Shown here: positions 9,604 to 16,671 of the stretch, one piece after another | Position numbering within the stretch: the first letter of the stretch is position 1 | How the letters are laid out: every line of letters begins with the position of its first letter | Program-made: the position numbers and the translations under genes | The notes under the pieces: generated by a model | Seen by the model: the letters and a program-made list of their open reading frames with translations, nothing else | Told to the model about the DNA's origin: nothing | The model's database searches: none | From: an uncultured Sphingorhabdus sp. | GTDB lineage: Bacteria; Pseudomonadota; Alphaproteobacteria; Sphingomonadales; Sphingomonadaceae | Assembly: GCA_937873665.1 (NCBI GenBank) | Contig: CALMYW010000202.1 | Location: 1-64,000 of the forward strand | Direction: 5' to 3' | Length of the DNA: 64,000 nt

Positions 9604-9710
9604 CGTCACCCCCGCGAAGGCGGGAGTCCATCACCCGTGGGATAAATTTCTGCGGCCGGAGATGGATTGACGTGCCGTCACTTCGTTGCCCGCCTTCGCG
9701 GGAATGACGA
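9604..9710. repeat. Palindromic intergenic repeat, copy 1 (variant)
   Basis: The left arm GTCACCCCCGCGAAGGCGGG and right arm CCCGCCTTCGCGGGAATGAC bracket an AT-rich middle. The right half has extra sequence after GATGGATT compared with the other four copies (18422, 23049, 23485 and 32326). Each arm also folds on itself. Confidence 0.8.
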
Positions 9711-9735
9711 ATTATTCCACTGGGCACGAGGTTCC

Positions 9736-9771
9736 AACAAAAAAGAGGCGGGCTCTTGTGAACCCGCCTCT
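9736..9771 (-). terminator. Terminator of the usp-DUF2892-ompW operon
   Basis: AGAGGCGGG at 9744-9752 pairs with CCCGCCTCT at 9763-9771, with an A-run to the left that gives a T-run on the minus strand. It lies about 27 nt after the ompW stop. Confidence 0.8.
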
Positions 9772-9797
9772 AGAGGGAGGAGCTGGTAAATGCGTGT

Positions 9798-10466
9798 TTA
9801 GAGCTTGAAGCCCACGCCCACGCCAAAGACGAGCGGATCAATATCCACGCCTACGCGCTGCACCCCGGCAGCCGTCGTGTTCAGGCGGGCATTGGTGTCC
9901 ATCTTGATATATTTGACGTCGAAATTGAGAAACATCTTCTCGTTGAGGTCGATGTCGATCCCGGCCTGCGCGGCCCAGCCAAAGCTGCTGCTCAGATTGA
10001 CGTTGGTCTGGCCGACCGCAGCTTCAAGGCCGTTCGATGCCTTTTCCTTGTAGAACAGCGTCCAGTTGACGCCGGCACCGACATAAGGGCGAACCTTGGC
10101 TGCGGGTGCGAAATGATATTGCAGCGTAACGGTCGGCGGGAGCACCCAGGTCGAAGCCAGCTTGCCGATAGTTCCGGTGGTGCCAGAAGTTCCCGAGACG
10201 CTGTGCTTGGTAGTAGCAGCGATCAGTTCGATGCCGACATTGTTGCTCAGCATGTGGGTGATGTCGACTTCGGGTGCGATGGCGTTGTCGACCGAAACGG
10301 TTTCAGCCGGGAATGCCGGGGTGATGCCGGTCGAATCCTCGTTCGGGGCAACCATGATGCCGCGAACACGGATGAAGGTATCGCCTGCTTCGGCCATGGC
10401 GGGGGTTGCCGCCATTCCAGCCATCAGGAGAGCGAGTGCGGAAATCGTTTTTATCTTGGTGCTCAT
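9798..10466 (-). CDS. ompW: OmpW-family outer membrane protein
   Basis: This 222-residue protein has a clear signal peptide (about 1-25, ending MAEAG) and alternating beta-strands typical of the eight-stranded OmpW barrel. VRPYVGAGVNWT and the C-terminal GVGVGFKL end are family features. OmpW forms a hydrophobic channel and is under FNR control in several proteobacteria. It is the last gene of usp-DUF2892-ompW and has its own terminator behind it. Confidence 0.92.
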   Translation of the reverse strand: MSTKIKTISALALLMAGMAATPAMAEAGDTFIRVRGIMVAPNEDSTGITPAFPAETVSVDNAIAPEVDITHMLSNNVGIELIAATTKHSVSGTSGTTGTIGKLASTWVLPPTVTLQYHFAPAAKVRPYVGAGVNWTLFYKEKASNGLEAAVGQTNVNLSSSFGWAAQAGIDIDLNEKMFLNFDVKYIKMDTNARLNTTAAGVQRVGVDIDPLVFGVGVGFKL

Positions 10467-10491
10467 TATGTAACTCCCTGTGAGCGTTGGG

Positions 10492-10680
10492 TTATGGTTT
10501 CTTGCAGGTGTTCAGCCCGAACAATGTGTAGGCCGGACACCAGCGGAAGAGCCCGGTGAAGAGCGGGACGAGCCCCACCCATCCCCAGACGGTTTTCGGC
10601 CCGACAAAGACGAGCGAAATCAATATAATGCCTGCGACAATCCGCAGAATACGATCAGCATTTCCGACATTGGCGTTCAT
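10492..10680 (-). CDS. DUF2892 small membrane protein
   Basis: The 62 residues begin MNANVGNADRILRIVAG, the DUF2892 opening, followed by two hydrophobic segments separated by a short turn and a Cys near FRWCPAY. The same fold is the C-terminal part of YgaP-type proteins. Its biochemical role is not known. It lies 25 nt before ompW and 22 nt after usp, inside one operon. Confidence 0.85.
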   Translation of the reverse strand: MNANVGNADRILRIVAGIILISLVFVGPKTVWGWVGLVPLFTGLFRWCPAYTLFGLNTCKKP

Positions 10681-10702
10681 GACTTGATCCTTTCCAGATG
10701 GT

Positions 10703-11518
10703 TTAGCGCGACAGCATCAGCGGAATGCGCGACTGCATCGTCAGATAGCGGGTGACGCCGCCGAGCAGCGTTTCACGCAGCCGTGAATGGCCATAGGCAC
10801 CGATCAGAATGCAGCCTGCGCCATGATCAAGTGCGAACTGGTGTAGCACATCATCGGTATCGCGCACACCGGGCTTCAACTGGTGCAGCTCGGTCTTGAT
10901 GCCATGGCGCGACAGATATTCCGAAGCGCCCAGCTGAGGAAAGTCTTCGCCGCCATTGCCGATGGAAACCAGATGCACCGCAGAGGCCGCTTGCAGCGTT
11001 GGCAAAGCATGGCGGATTGCGCGTGCGGCCTGTTCCGATGCATTCCAGCCAACGACCACGGGTGCAGCGGGATCAACTTTGTCACACCCTGTTGGGACGA
11101 CCAGAACCGGGCATCCGGCATGAACGACGACTGCGTCAACGATGGGCAATGGATGGGCAATGTCGCCCTTGGACGGACCAGCCTGTCCAAGCACGACCAG
11201 ATCGGCAAGCGATGATGCGGAAACCAGTGTCTGGGCAACATCGCCGTCAAAGGCCTGCCAGTCCCAACGGACATCTTCCTTGGACAGGCGGTCCTCGATA
11301 CGCTTCTGCAAGGCGTCCTGCGTCTTGCGCAATTCTTCGATCAACACGCCGCTGGTGAACATGCCACCTGCCGGATCAAAGGTCGCATAGGCACCATAAG
11401 GCGTCACATGCATGCATGTGAGATGGGCGTCATGCGCACGGCAAATGTCGAGCGCAGCCGACACCCGGCCATCAAGGCCGCTGTCGTCATGGACATGAAC
11501 AATTACTGATTTCAGCAT
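10703..11518 (-). CDS. Tandem-domain universal stress protein
   Basis: The 271 residues make two UspA-like domains. The first begins MLKSVIVHVHDDS. The second ends with the nucleotide-binding type motif GAYGHSRLRETLLGGVTR before a conserved IPLMLSR tail. Such proteins support survival under energy or oxygen limitation. It is first in an operon with DUF2892 and ompW, with an FNR box about 90 nt upstream that is shared with the divergent hemN. Confidence 0.9.
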   Translation of the reverse strand: MLKSVIVHVHDDSGLDGRVSAALDICRAHDAHLTCMHVTPYGAYATFDPAGGMFTSGVLIEELRKTQDALQKRIEDRLSKEDVRWDWQAFDGDVAQTLVSASSLADLVVLGQAGPSKGDIAHPLPIVDAVVVHAGCPVLVVPTGCDKVDPAAPVVVGWNASEQAARAIRHALPTLQAASAVHLVSIGNGGEDFPQLGASEYLSRHGIKTELHQLKPGVRDTDDVLHQFALDHGAGCILIGAYGHSRLRETLLGGVTRYLTMQSRIPLMLSR

Positions 11519-11602
11519 TGCAACTTCCCCTGCAATTCCGATTGGAGCCCAGATAGTACGAGTCGTTGCAGGCCTTGTCCTTGACCGATGACAAGGAAGT
11601 TA

Positions 11603-11616
11603 TTGACTGAGATCAA
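11603..11616. promoter_or_regulatory. FNR box between usp and hemN
   Basis: TTGACTGAGATCAA matches the FNR consensus TTGAYNNNNRTCAA at all ten fixed positions. It lies about 44 nt before the hemN start and about 91 nt before the usp start. A weaker second copy, TTGACCGATGACAA at 11581-11594 (one mismatch), lies on the usp side, giving two boxes about 22 nt apart. Confidence 0.8.
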
Positions 11617-11653
11617 AGCCTGAATTGGCGCTTTTGCGTAGGTATAGGCGATT

Positions 11654-12973
11654 ATGTGGCCTTACTTCCCAGATCTGTTGGCGCGGCCTGTACCGCGATA
11701 TACGAGCTACCCGCCGGCCACCCAATTCACGGATAAGGTCAATGCGGGCGCCCAGGCAGAGGCGTTGAACAGCGTTGTTTCGGGAACGCCAATCTCGCTT
11801 TATGCGCATATTCCCTATTGTCAGTCGATCTGCTGGTATTGCGGCTGCAACACCGGTGCGGCGGGGCGGACGCAGCGGCTGCATGCCTATCTTGAAGCGC
11901 TTGAGGCAGAAATGGCGATGGTAGCGAAGATGCTGGGCGGTCGCGGCAAGTTGCAGCGAATTGCCTTTGGTGGCGGCAGCCCCAATGCAATCGAGCCGGT
12001 CGCCTTTGTCCGGCTGGTCGACCGCCTGGTCACGACGTTCGGTGGCAACAACCCAGACATTTCGATCGAAATCGATCCGCGCGCCTTCTCCCTCGAATGG
12101 GCGATGACACTGGCGATTGCGCAGGTAAATCGAGTCAGTTTCGGGGTGCAAAGTTTTGAGCCTGAAATACAGGCCGCGATTGGCCGCATCCAGCCGGTGG
12201 AGATGATCGAAACCTGCATGGCATCGTTGCGTGCGCGGGGAATCCATTCGATCAATTTCGACCTCATGTATGGCTTGCCGCATCAGACCAATGAAAGCCT
12301 GCTTGGTACGCTGGACCATGTCGCGCGGTTGCGGCCGTCACGCATTGCGCTGTTCGGCTATGCGCATTTGCCACATATTTTTCCGCGCCAAAAACGCATC
12401 GATGCAGCGGCCTTGCCCGGCATTGAGGCGCGGTTCGAACAGGCGGCGATTGGTTTTGAACGGCTGGTGTCCGAAGGCTATGTGCCCATCGGTTTTGATC
12501 ATTTCGCGCTGCCCGATGACTCGCTTGCAATAGCGGCAGCCGAAGGCAAGGTGCGGCGCAATTTCCAGGGCTTTACCGACGACCAGTCCGATGTGCTGAT
12601 TGGCTTTGGCGCCAGCGCCATCAGCCAGTTTCCGGATCGCATCATCCAGAATGAAAAGAATCCGGGTGCCTATCGGGAGATCGTTGGAGCGCATCGGCTG
12701 GCCGGAAGCCGCGGCCTGTTGCGCGATGCCGACGATCAGATTCGTGCAGCGCGCATCGAACATTTATTGTGCTCGGGCCATGCTGATGCCTCTTGCCTGT
12801 TGGCAGAACCCGCCTCGATGGCGTCGCTACACCAGCTAGAAGAACGCAGGCTGGTGGTTCGCGATGGCAGCTTTATCAAACTGACCGAAGCAGGGCGTCC
12901 CTATGCCCGCGTCGTGGCGGCATTGTTTGATAGTTCGCTACCCGAACTTGGCACCGGGTCGCTGGCGGCCTGA
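11654..12973 (+). CDS. hemN: Oxygen-independent coproporphyrinogen III dehydrogenase
   Basis: This is a 439-residue radical-SAM enzyme that converts coproporphyrinogen III to protoporphyrinogen IX without oxygen. The cluster motif is Cys56-x3-Cys60-x2-Cys63 with a further Cys65 (CQSICWYCGC), the HemN form. AFGGGSPN, the SAM-binding glycine motif, and DLMYGLPHQT follow. The C-terminal HemN domain is present, so this is HemN and not HemW. The FNR box lies just upstream, which fits induction at low oxygen to supply heme for cbb3 oxidase. Confidence 0.95.
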   Translation: MWPYFPDLLARPVPRYTSYPPATQFTDKVNAGAQAEALNSVVSGTPISLYAHIPYCQSICWYCGCNTGAAGRTQRLHAYLEALEAEMAMVAKMLGGRGKLQRIAFGGGSPNAIEPVAFVRLVDRLVTTFGGNNPDISIEIDPRAFSLEWAMTLAIAQVNRVSFGVQSFEPEIQAAIGRIQPVEMIETCMASLRARGIHSINFDLMYGLPHQTNESLLGTLDHVARLRPSRIALFGYAHLPHIFPRQKRIDAAALPGIEARFEQAAIGFERLVSEGYVPIGFDHFALPDDSLAIAAAEGKVRRNFQGFTDDQSDVLIGFGASAISQFPDRIIQNEKNPGAYREIVGAHRLAGSRGLLRDADDQIRAARIEHLLCSGHADASCLLAEPASMASLHQLEERRLVVRDGSFIKLTEAGRPYARVVAALFDSSLPELGTGSLAA

Positions 12974-12976
12974 ACG

Positions 12977-13723
12977 TCAATCAGTCGATTTGATCGCCCA
13001 TATCAGGAATTCGACATTCCCTTTGGGGCCAGTGATCGGGCTTTCGGTTAGCCCCTTGACCGCCCATTCGCTGTCCTCAAGCCAGGCTGACACTTCGTCG
13101 CAAACTCGGGCGTGAATGGCTGTATCGCGCACGACCCCCCCTTTCCCGACTTCACCCCGCCCCGCTTCAAATTGCGGTTTTATCAGCGCAACCATTTGCG
13201 CGCCGGGTCTGGCGAATGACATTGGCCGTTCGAGCACCTTCGATAGGCCGATGAAGCTTGCATCGCAGACGATGATGTCGACCGGTTCCGAAATATGTTC
13301 GGCAGTCAAGATTCGCGCGCTGGTCTGTTCGTGGACGATCACACGCGCATCCTGTCGCAACCTCCAGGCAAGCTGGTTGGTGCCGCTGTCTACGGCATAG
13401 ACCTTAGTGGCCCCCTTGCTTAGCAACACATCGGTGAAGCCGCCGGTCGAAGAACCGACGTCGATTGCGACAGTGCCGGTGACGTCGATACCAAACTGGT
13501 CAAGTGCGTGCGCCAGCTTTATGCCCCCGCGTGAGACCCACGGATGGTCCTGCCCTTTTACGCTAATTTCGACATCGTCAGCGACCTGTGCACCTGGTTT
13601 ATCAACCTTTTTGTCGCCCAGCATCACATGCCCTGCCATGACCAGCGCCTGCGCGCGGGTCCGGCTTTCGGCAAGGCCGCGCTCGACGAGCAGTTGGTCT
13701 ATCCGGATTTTCTGTTTGGCCAT
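12977..13723 (-). CDS. tlyA: TlyA-family rRNA ribose methyltransferase
   Basis: This 248-residue protein joins an N-terminal S4 RNA-binding domain (about 5-65, IRIDQLLVERGLAESR) to an FtsJ/RrmJ-like SAM methyltransferase domain with AIDVGSSTGGFTD as the SAM loop. TlyA proteins 2'-O-methylate cytidines in rRNA. The reading frame continues upstream to 13951 but lacks conservation there. MAKQKIRIDQ at 13723 is the natural start. It converges on hemN with a 3-nt gap. Confidence 0.92.
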   Translation of the reverse strand: MAKQKIRIDQLLVERGLAESRTRAQALVMAGHVMLGDKKVDKPGAQVADDVEISVKGQDHPWVSRGGIKLAHALDQFGIDVTGTVAIDVGSSTGGFTDVLLSKGATKVYAVDSGTNQLAWRLRQDARVIVHEQTSARILTAEHISEPVDIIVCDASFIGLSKVLERPMSFARPGAQMVALIKPQFEAGRGEVGKGGVVRDTAIHARVCDEVSAWLEDSEWAVKGLTESPITGPKGNVEFLIWAIKSTD

Positions 13724-13773
13724 CGCAATTTGGGGCCTAGCCGAATGCGCGCTGATTGGCCATAAGGCTGTCC

Positions 13774-14304
13774 ATGCGGTTGAACCATTTGATCCTGCTG
13801 CCCTTGTTTGCGCTTGCGGCTTGCGTGCCATCGAAGCCCGAGCCGGTTCCACAGCCCAAACCACAACCCGCGCCACCGCCCGTTGTTGTGGCACCGCAGC
13901 CCGTGCGTCCGTCGGGTGACTGGATTGACTGGCCGATCGAGCCCGGCACATGGGTCTATCGCACCGACGCGCGTGGATCGCTGGCCCTGTTTGGACCTGC
14001 AGGCGCCAATGCGACCATTACCTTGCGCTGCGATAAAGCGCGTGCGCGCGTCTTCCTTTCGGTGTCCGGCACGGCGCAAGCAGGCGCGATGCTGGTTCGT
14101 ACCAGCTCCACGATGAAATCCTTGGCGGCGGTGCAGGCTTCCAAAGAGCCGCCTTATGTCGCAGCCGAACTCATGCCGCGCGATGCTATCCTTGATGCGA
14201 TCGCCTATAGTCGCGGACGCTTTGCCATTGAAATTCAAGACTTGCGCCCGATGGCAATCCCGAACTGGGCAGAGATCGGGCGCGTTATCGAGGATTGCCG
14301 CTGA
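13774..14304 (+). CDS. Putative lipoprotein, function unknown
   Basis: The 176-residue protein begins with a short signal and a lipobox (LFALAAC, Cys17), so it is probably lipid-anchored. A Pro-rich linker (PKPEPVPQPKPQPAPPPVVV region, about 18-45) leads to a compact domain with WIDWPIEPGTWVYR and a single late Cys. I do not recognise a named family. The ATG at 13774 with AAGG upstream is preferred over a TTG at 13756. It is divergent from tlyA, and a hairpin lies just behind it. Confidence 0.75.
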   Translation: MRLNHLILLPLFALAACVPSKPEPVPQPKPQPAPPPVVVAPQPVRPSGDWIDWPIEPGTWVYRTDARGSLALFGPAGANATITLRCDKARARVFLSVSGTAQAGAMLVRTSSTMKSLAAVQASKEPPYVAAELMPRDAILDAIAYSRGRFAIEIQDLRPMAIPNWAEIGRVIEDCR

Positions 14305-14314
14305 ATTCGGGCAT

Positions 14315-14337
14315 AAAAAAGGGGCCTCTATGGCCCC
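14315..14337 (-). terminator. Hairpin with T-run on the minus strand
   Basis: GGGGCC at 14321-14326 pairs with GGCCCC at 14332-14337, and the six A before it make a T-run only on the minus strand. No minus-strand gene is visible to its right until nadE, so either an antisense transcript ends here or the hairpin simply protects the 3' end of the lipoprotein mRNA. Confidence 0.45.
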
Positions 14338-14478
14338 GCGCAAGAGGCAAGATATTTGCCAGAAAAAAATCGAAAAACAAGACTTGTTTCATAGATTCGC
14401 TTGATTCAAATTTGAGTCGCGGAGGGCAAGCAGATGCAAGACGCAAACAGTTTTCAACAATCGAAAGGAGGTGATCCG

Positions 14479-14535
14479 ATGTCTCATGGTTCAGTTACGA
14501 GGTCGGACATTTCCGTTCGGGGGATCGGCTGCTGA
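14479..14535 (+). CDS. 18-residue mini-ORF behind a full-length anti-16S Shine-Dalgarno
   Basis: The 14 nt AAAGGAGGTGATCC at 14464-14477 are the exact complement of the 3' end of bacterial 16S rRNA, far longer than a normal ribosome site. AGGAGG is 7 nt from the ATG at 14479. The peptide would be MSHGSVTRSDISVRGIGC. The frame is also open from an ATG at 14434, which would add 15 residues and read through the Shine-Dalgarno itself. A strong terminator follows at 14592-14624, so a transcript of about 200 nt is expected. The product may be a peptide, or the RNA may act by binding 16S. No family is recognised. Confidence 0.5.
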   Translation: MSHGSVTRSDISVRGIGC

Positions 14536-14542
14536 TTTCAGC

Positions 14543-14581
14543 ATGAATACCACTCCCGGCAGCGGCATGTCCGGCTGCTGA
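14543..14581 (+). CDS. Second 12-residue mini-ORF
   Basis: ATG at 14543 reads MNTTPGSGMSGC and stops at 14579-14581. It lies 7 nt after the first mini-ORF and before the terminator. Both ORFs end in the same ten bases, CGGCTGCTGA, so both peptides end in Gly-Cys. There is no strong ribosome site of its own, so coupling to the first ORF would be needed. The shared ending is the only support. Confidence 0.3.
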   Translation: MNTTPGSGMSGC

Positions 14582-14591
14582 CCATGCTAGG

Positions 14592-14624
14592 AAAGGGTCG
14601 CTCCAACACGGAGCGGCCCTTTTC
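14592..14624 (+). terminator. Strong terminator of the mini-ORF transcript
   Basis: AAGGGTCGCTCC at 14593-14604 pairs with GGAGCGGCCCTT at 14610-14621 with one G-U pair and a five-base loop, then a T-run. It separates the mini-ORFs from sppA. Confidence 0.85.
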
Positions 14625-14688
14625 GCATGGGTGGTTGGAAAGTGCGACTTTCAACCCTAGATTGGAATGTGAAAGTTGAGGTTCGATC

Positions 14689-16572
14689 ATGGCATTCCTT
14701 AAAAGCGTGTGGCGGTTTCTGGTAGCAATCAAGGATGGCCTGGCACTGCTATTCCTGCTGGTGTTCTTTGGTTTGCTCTACGCGCTGTTGAGCGCCGGGC
14801 CGAACCCCGGTGCCGTGCATAAAGGGGCGCTGCTTCTCGAACTGGACGGTTATGTTTCGGAACAGCCTGCAGCGTTGGATCCGGTGGCAGCCTTGTTGTC
14901 GCAGCGGGCCCCGGTGCGTGAGTTCCGCCAGCGCGATATTTCGCGATCACTTGAACTTGCCATCACAGACGACCGCATAAAAGCCGTGGTGCTCGATCTC
15001 GATCGCTTCATGGGAGGCGGTCAGGCGAGCCTTGCGGCAATCGGTGAGCGCATCGAGGCGGTGCGCAAAGCCGGAAAGCCGGTCTATGCCTTTGCCACTG
15101 CCTATAGCGACGATGGCTATCAGCTGGCGGCGCATGCCAGTGAAATCTGGGTCGATCCATTGGGTGGTGTGCTGCCGACCGGGCCGGGCGGCTCGCGGAC
15201 TTATTATAAAGGCCTGTTCGACCAGTTGGGCATCAAGGCGCATATCTACCGCGTCGGCACCTTCAAGAGCGCGGTCGAGCCGTATATGCGCGCCGACCAA
15301 TCGCCCGAAGCCGAAGTCGCAATGAAAGCGCTCTACGACGAAGTGTGGGCGCAATGGCGCAGCGATGTTGCCAAAGCGCGACCCAAGGCGAAACTCGATG
15401 CCCTACTTGCTGATGCACCGGCGGCCGTGGAGGCAGCAAAAGGTGATTTGGCGCAGGTATCGCTGGCAAACGGGTTGGTCGACAAGCTGGGTGATCGCAT
15501 CGCGTTCGGCAAATATGTCGCCGCCAAAGTGGGCGAAGGGCGCGAGGAAAAGATCGGTAGCTTTGCCGAAACGCGCCCGGCTGCCTTGCTGGCCGCACAC
15601 AGCCCGTCGCGCGATGGCTCTCCTATTGGTGTCATCACCATCGCGGGCGAAATCATCGACGGTGAGGGCGGCCCGGGTGTGGCCGCGGGGGATAGTGTTT
15701 CTGAACTCATCTATGACGCGCTCAAGAATGACGAGTTGAAGGCGCTGGTCGTACGGGTCGATTCCCCAGGCGGTTCGGTGACCGCGTCGGAGAAAATCCG
15801 GCTGGCCTTGGCGGAGGCTAAAAAGCGCAAAATCCCGGTCGTCGTCTCGATGGCCAATCTGGCCGCGAGCGGCGGTTACTGGATTTCGATGCCGGCCGAC
15901 GCAATCTTTGCCGAACCATCGACGATCACCGGCTCGATCGGTATTTTTGGTGTGCTGCCTTCGGGCAAGGAAGCGCTCGCCAAATGGGGTGTGACCACCG
16001 ATGGCGTGCGTACCACCCCGCTGTCGGGGGAGCCCGATGTGCTCGGTGGCATCAGTCCAGAATTTGACCGGCTGGCGCAGGCGACGGTCGAAAAAGGCTA
16101 TCGTGATTTCCTGACACGTGTGGCGGCGTCGCGCAAAAAGACGGTCGAGCAAGTCGACGCCATTGGGCAGGGCCGCGTTTGGGCGGGCGGTACTGCACGA
16201 CAATTGGGATTGGTTGACCGGCTGGGTGGCTTGGACGATGCTTTGGCAGAAGCGGCGCGGTTGGCAAATCTTGAAAAAGGCAACTGGCACCCGCTCTACA
16301 TTGAGCCCATGCCCGATTTTGCCAGCACCTTACTTGGCGGGTTTATGCCCGAACCGGCGCAGGCGCAAATGCCGACCGACCTTTTCGGACGCGCAGCGTT
16401 TGAGCAGCAACTGATGTTTGACCGGATTGCCGCCGACCTGCGCTTGCTGTCGGGCGTCCAAGGCGCGCAAGTGCGTTGTCTGGAATGTGGGGCAGTTGCA
16501 GGGTTGCCCACACAGCCGGAGGTCGGGCTAGACAAGGGCTGGTTGGCGATGCTTATCCAACATATTCGCTAA
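14689..16572 (+). CDS. sppA: Signal peptide peptidase SppA, long form
   Basis: This membrane-bound Ser-Lys protease degrades cleaved signal peptides. The 627 residues carry an N-terminal membrane anchor (about 17-35) and two S49 peptidase domains, as in the 67-kDa E. coli form. The Lys base lies in GTFKSAVEPY in the first half. The Ser nucleophile lies in ANLAASGGYW in the second. The C-terminal extension of about 50 residues contains two Cys (VRCLECGA) and is not typical of the family. It follows the mini-ORF terminator. Confidence 0.93.
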   Translation: MAFLKSVWRFLVAIKDGLALLFLLVFFGLLYALLSAGPNPGAVHKGALLLELDGYVSEQPAALDPVAALLSQRAPVREFRQRDISRSLELAITDDRIKAVVLDLDRFMGGGQASLAAIGERIEAVRKAGKPVYAFATAYSDDGYQLAAHASEIWVDPLGGVLPTGPGGSRTYYKGLFDQLGIKAHIYRVGTFKSAVEPYMRADQSPEAEVAMKALYDEVWAQWRSDVAKARPKAKLDALLADAPAAVEAAKGDLAQVSLANGLVDKLGDRIAFGKYVAAKVGEGREEKIGSFAETRPAALLAAHSPSRDGSPIGVITIAGEIIDGEGGPGVAAGDSVSELIYDALKNDELKALVVRVDSPGGSVTASEKIRLALAEAKKRKIPVVVSMANLAASGGYWISMPADAIFAEPSTITGSIGIFGVLPSGKEALAKWGVTTDGVRTTPLSGEPDVLGGISPEFDRLAQATVEKGYRDFLTRVAASRKKTVEQVDAIGQGRVWAGGTARQLGLVDRLGGLDDALAEAARLANLEKGNWHPLYIEPMPDFASTLLGGFMPEPAQAQMPTDLFGRAAFEQQLMFDRIAADLRLLSGVQGAQVRCLECGAVAGLPTQPEVGLDKGWLAMLIQHIR

Positions 16573-16573
16573 A

Positions 16574-16664
16574 CGTCGCCCCGGCGTAGACCGGGGCCGC
16601 AGGCGGTTCACTCAGGCCGAGCAGCATAAACCTTTGGCGGCCCCAGCCTGCGCTGGGGCGACGA
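16574..16664. repeat. Palindromic intergenic element, second family
   Basis: CGTCGCCCCGGCGTAGACCG on the left and CAGCCTGCGCTGGGGCGACG on the right are imperfect inverted arms around a central stretch. The element fills the space between the convergent sppA and nadE, where it may end both transcripts. The arms differ from the CCCGCGAAGGCGGG family. Confidence 0.7.
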
Positions 16665-16671
16665 TAGTGTT

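Noticed and set aside
14647..14676. ACTTTCA/TGAAAGT inverted repeat before sppA, resembling the TetR operator half-sites at 30932
   Set aside because: Only seven matching bases per arm, and the half-site orientation and spacing differ; similarity may be chance.
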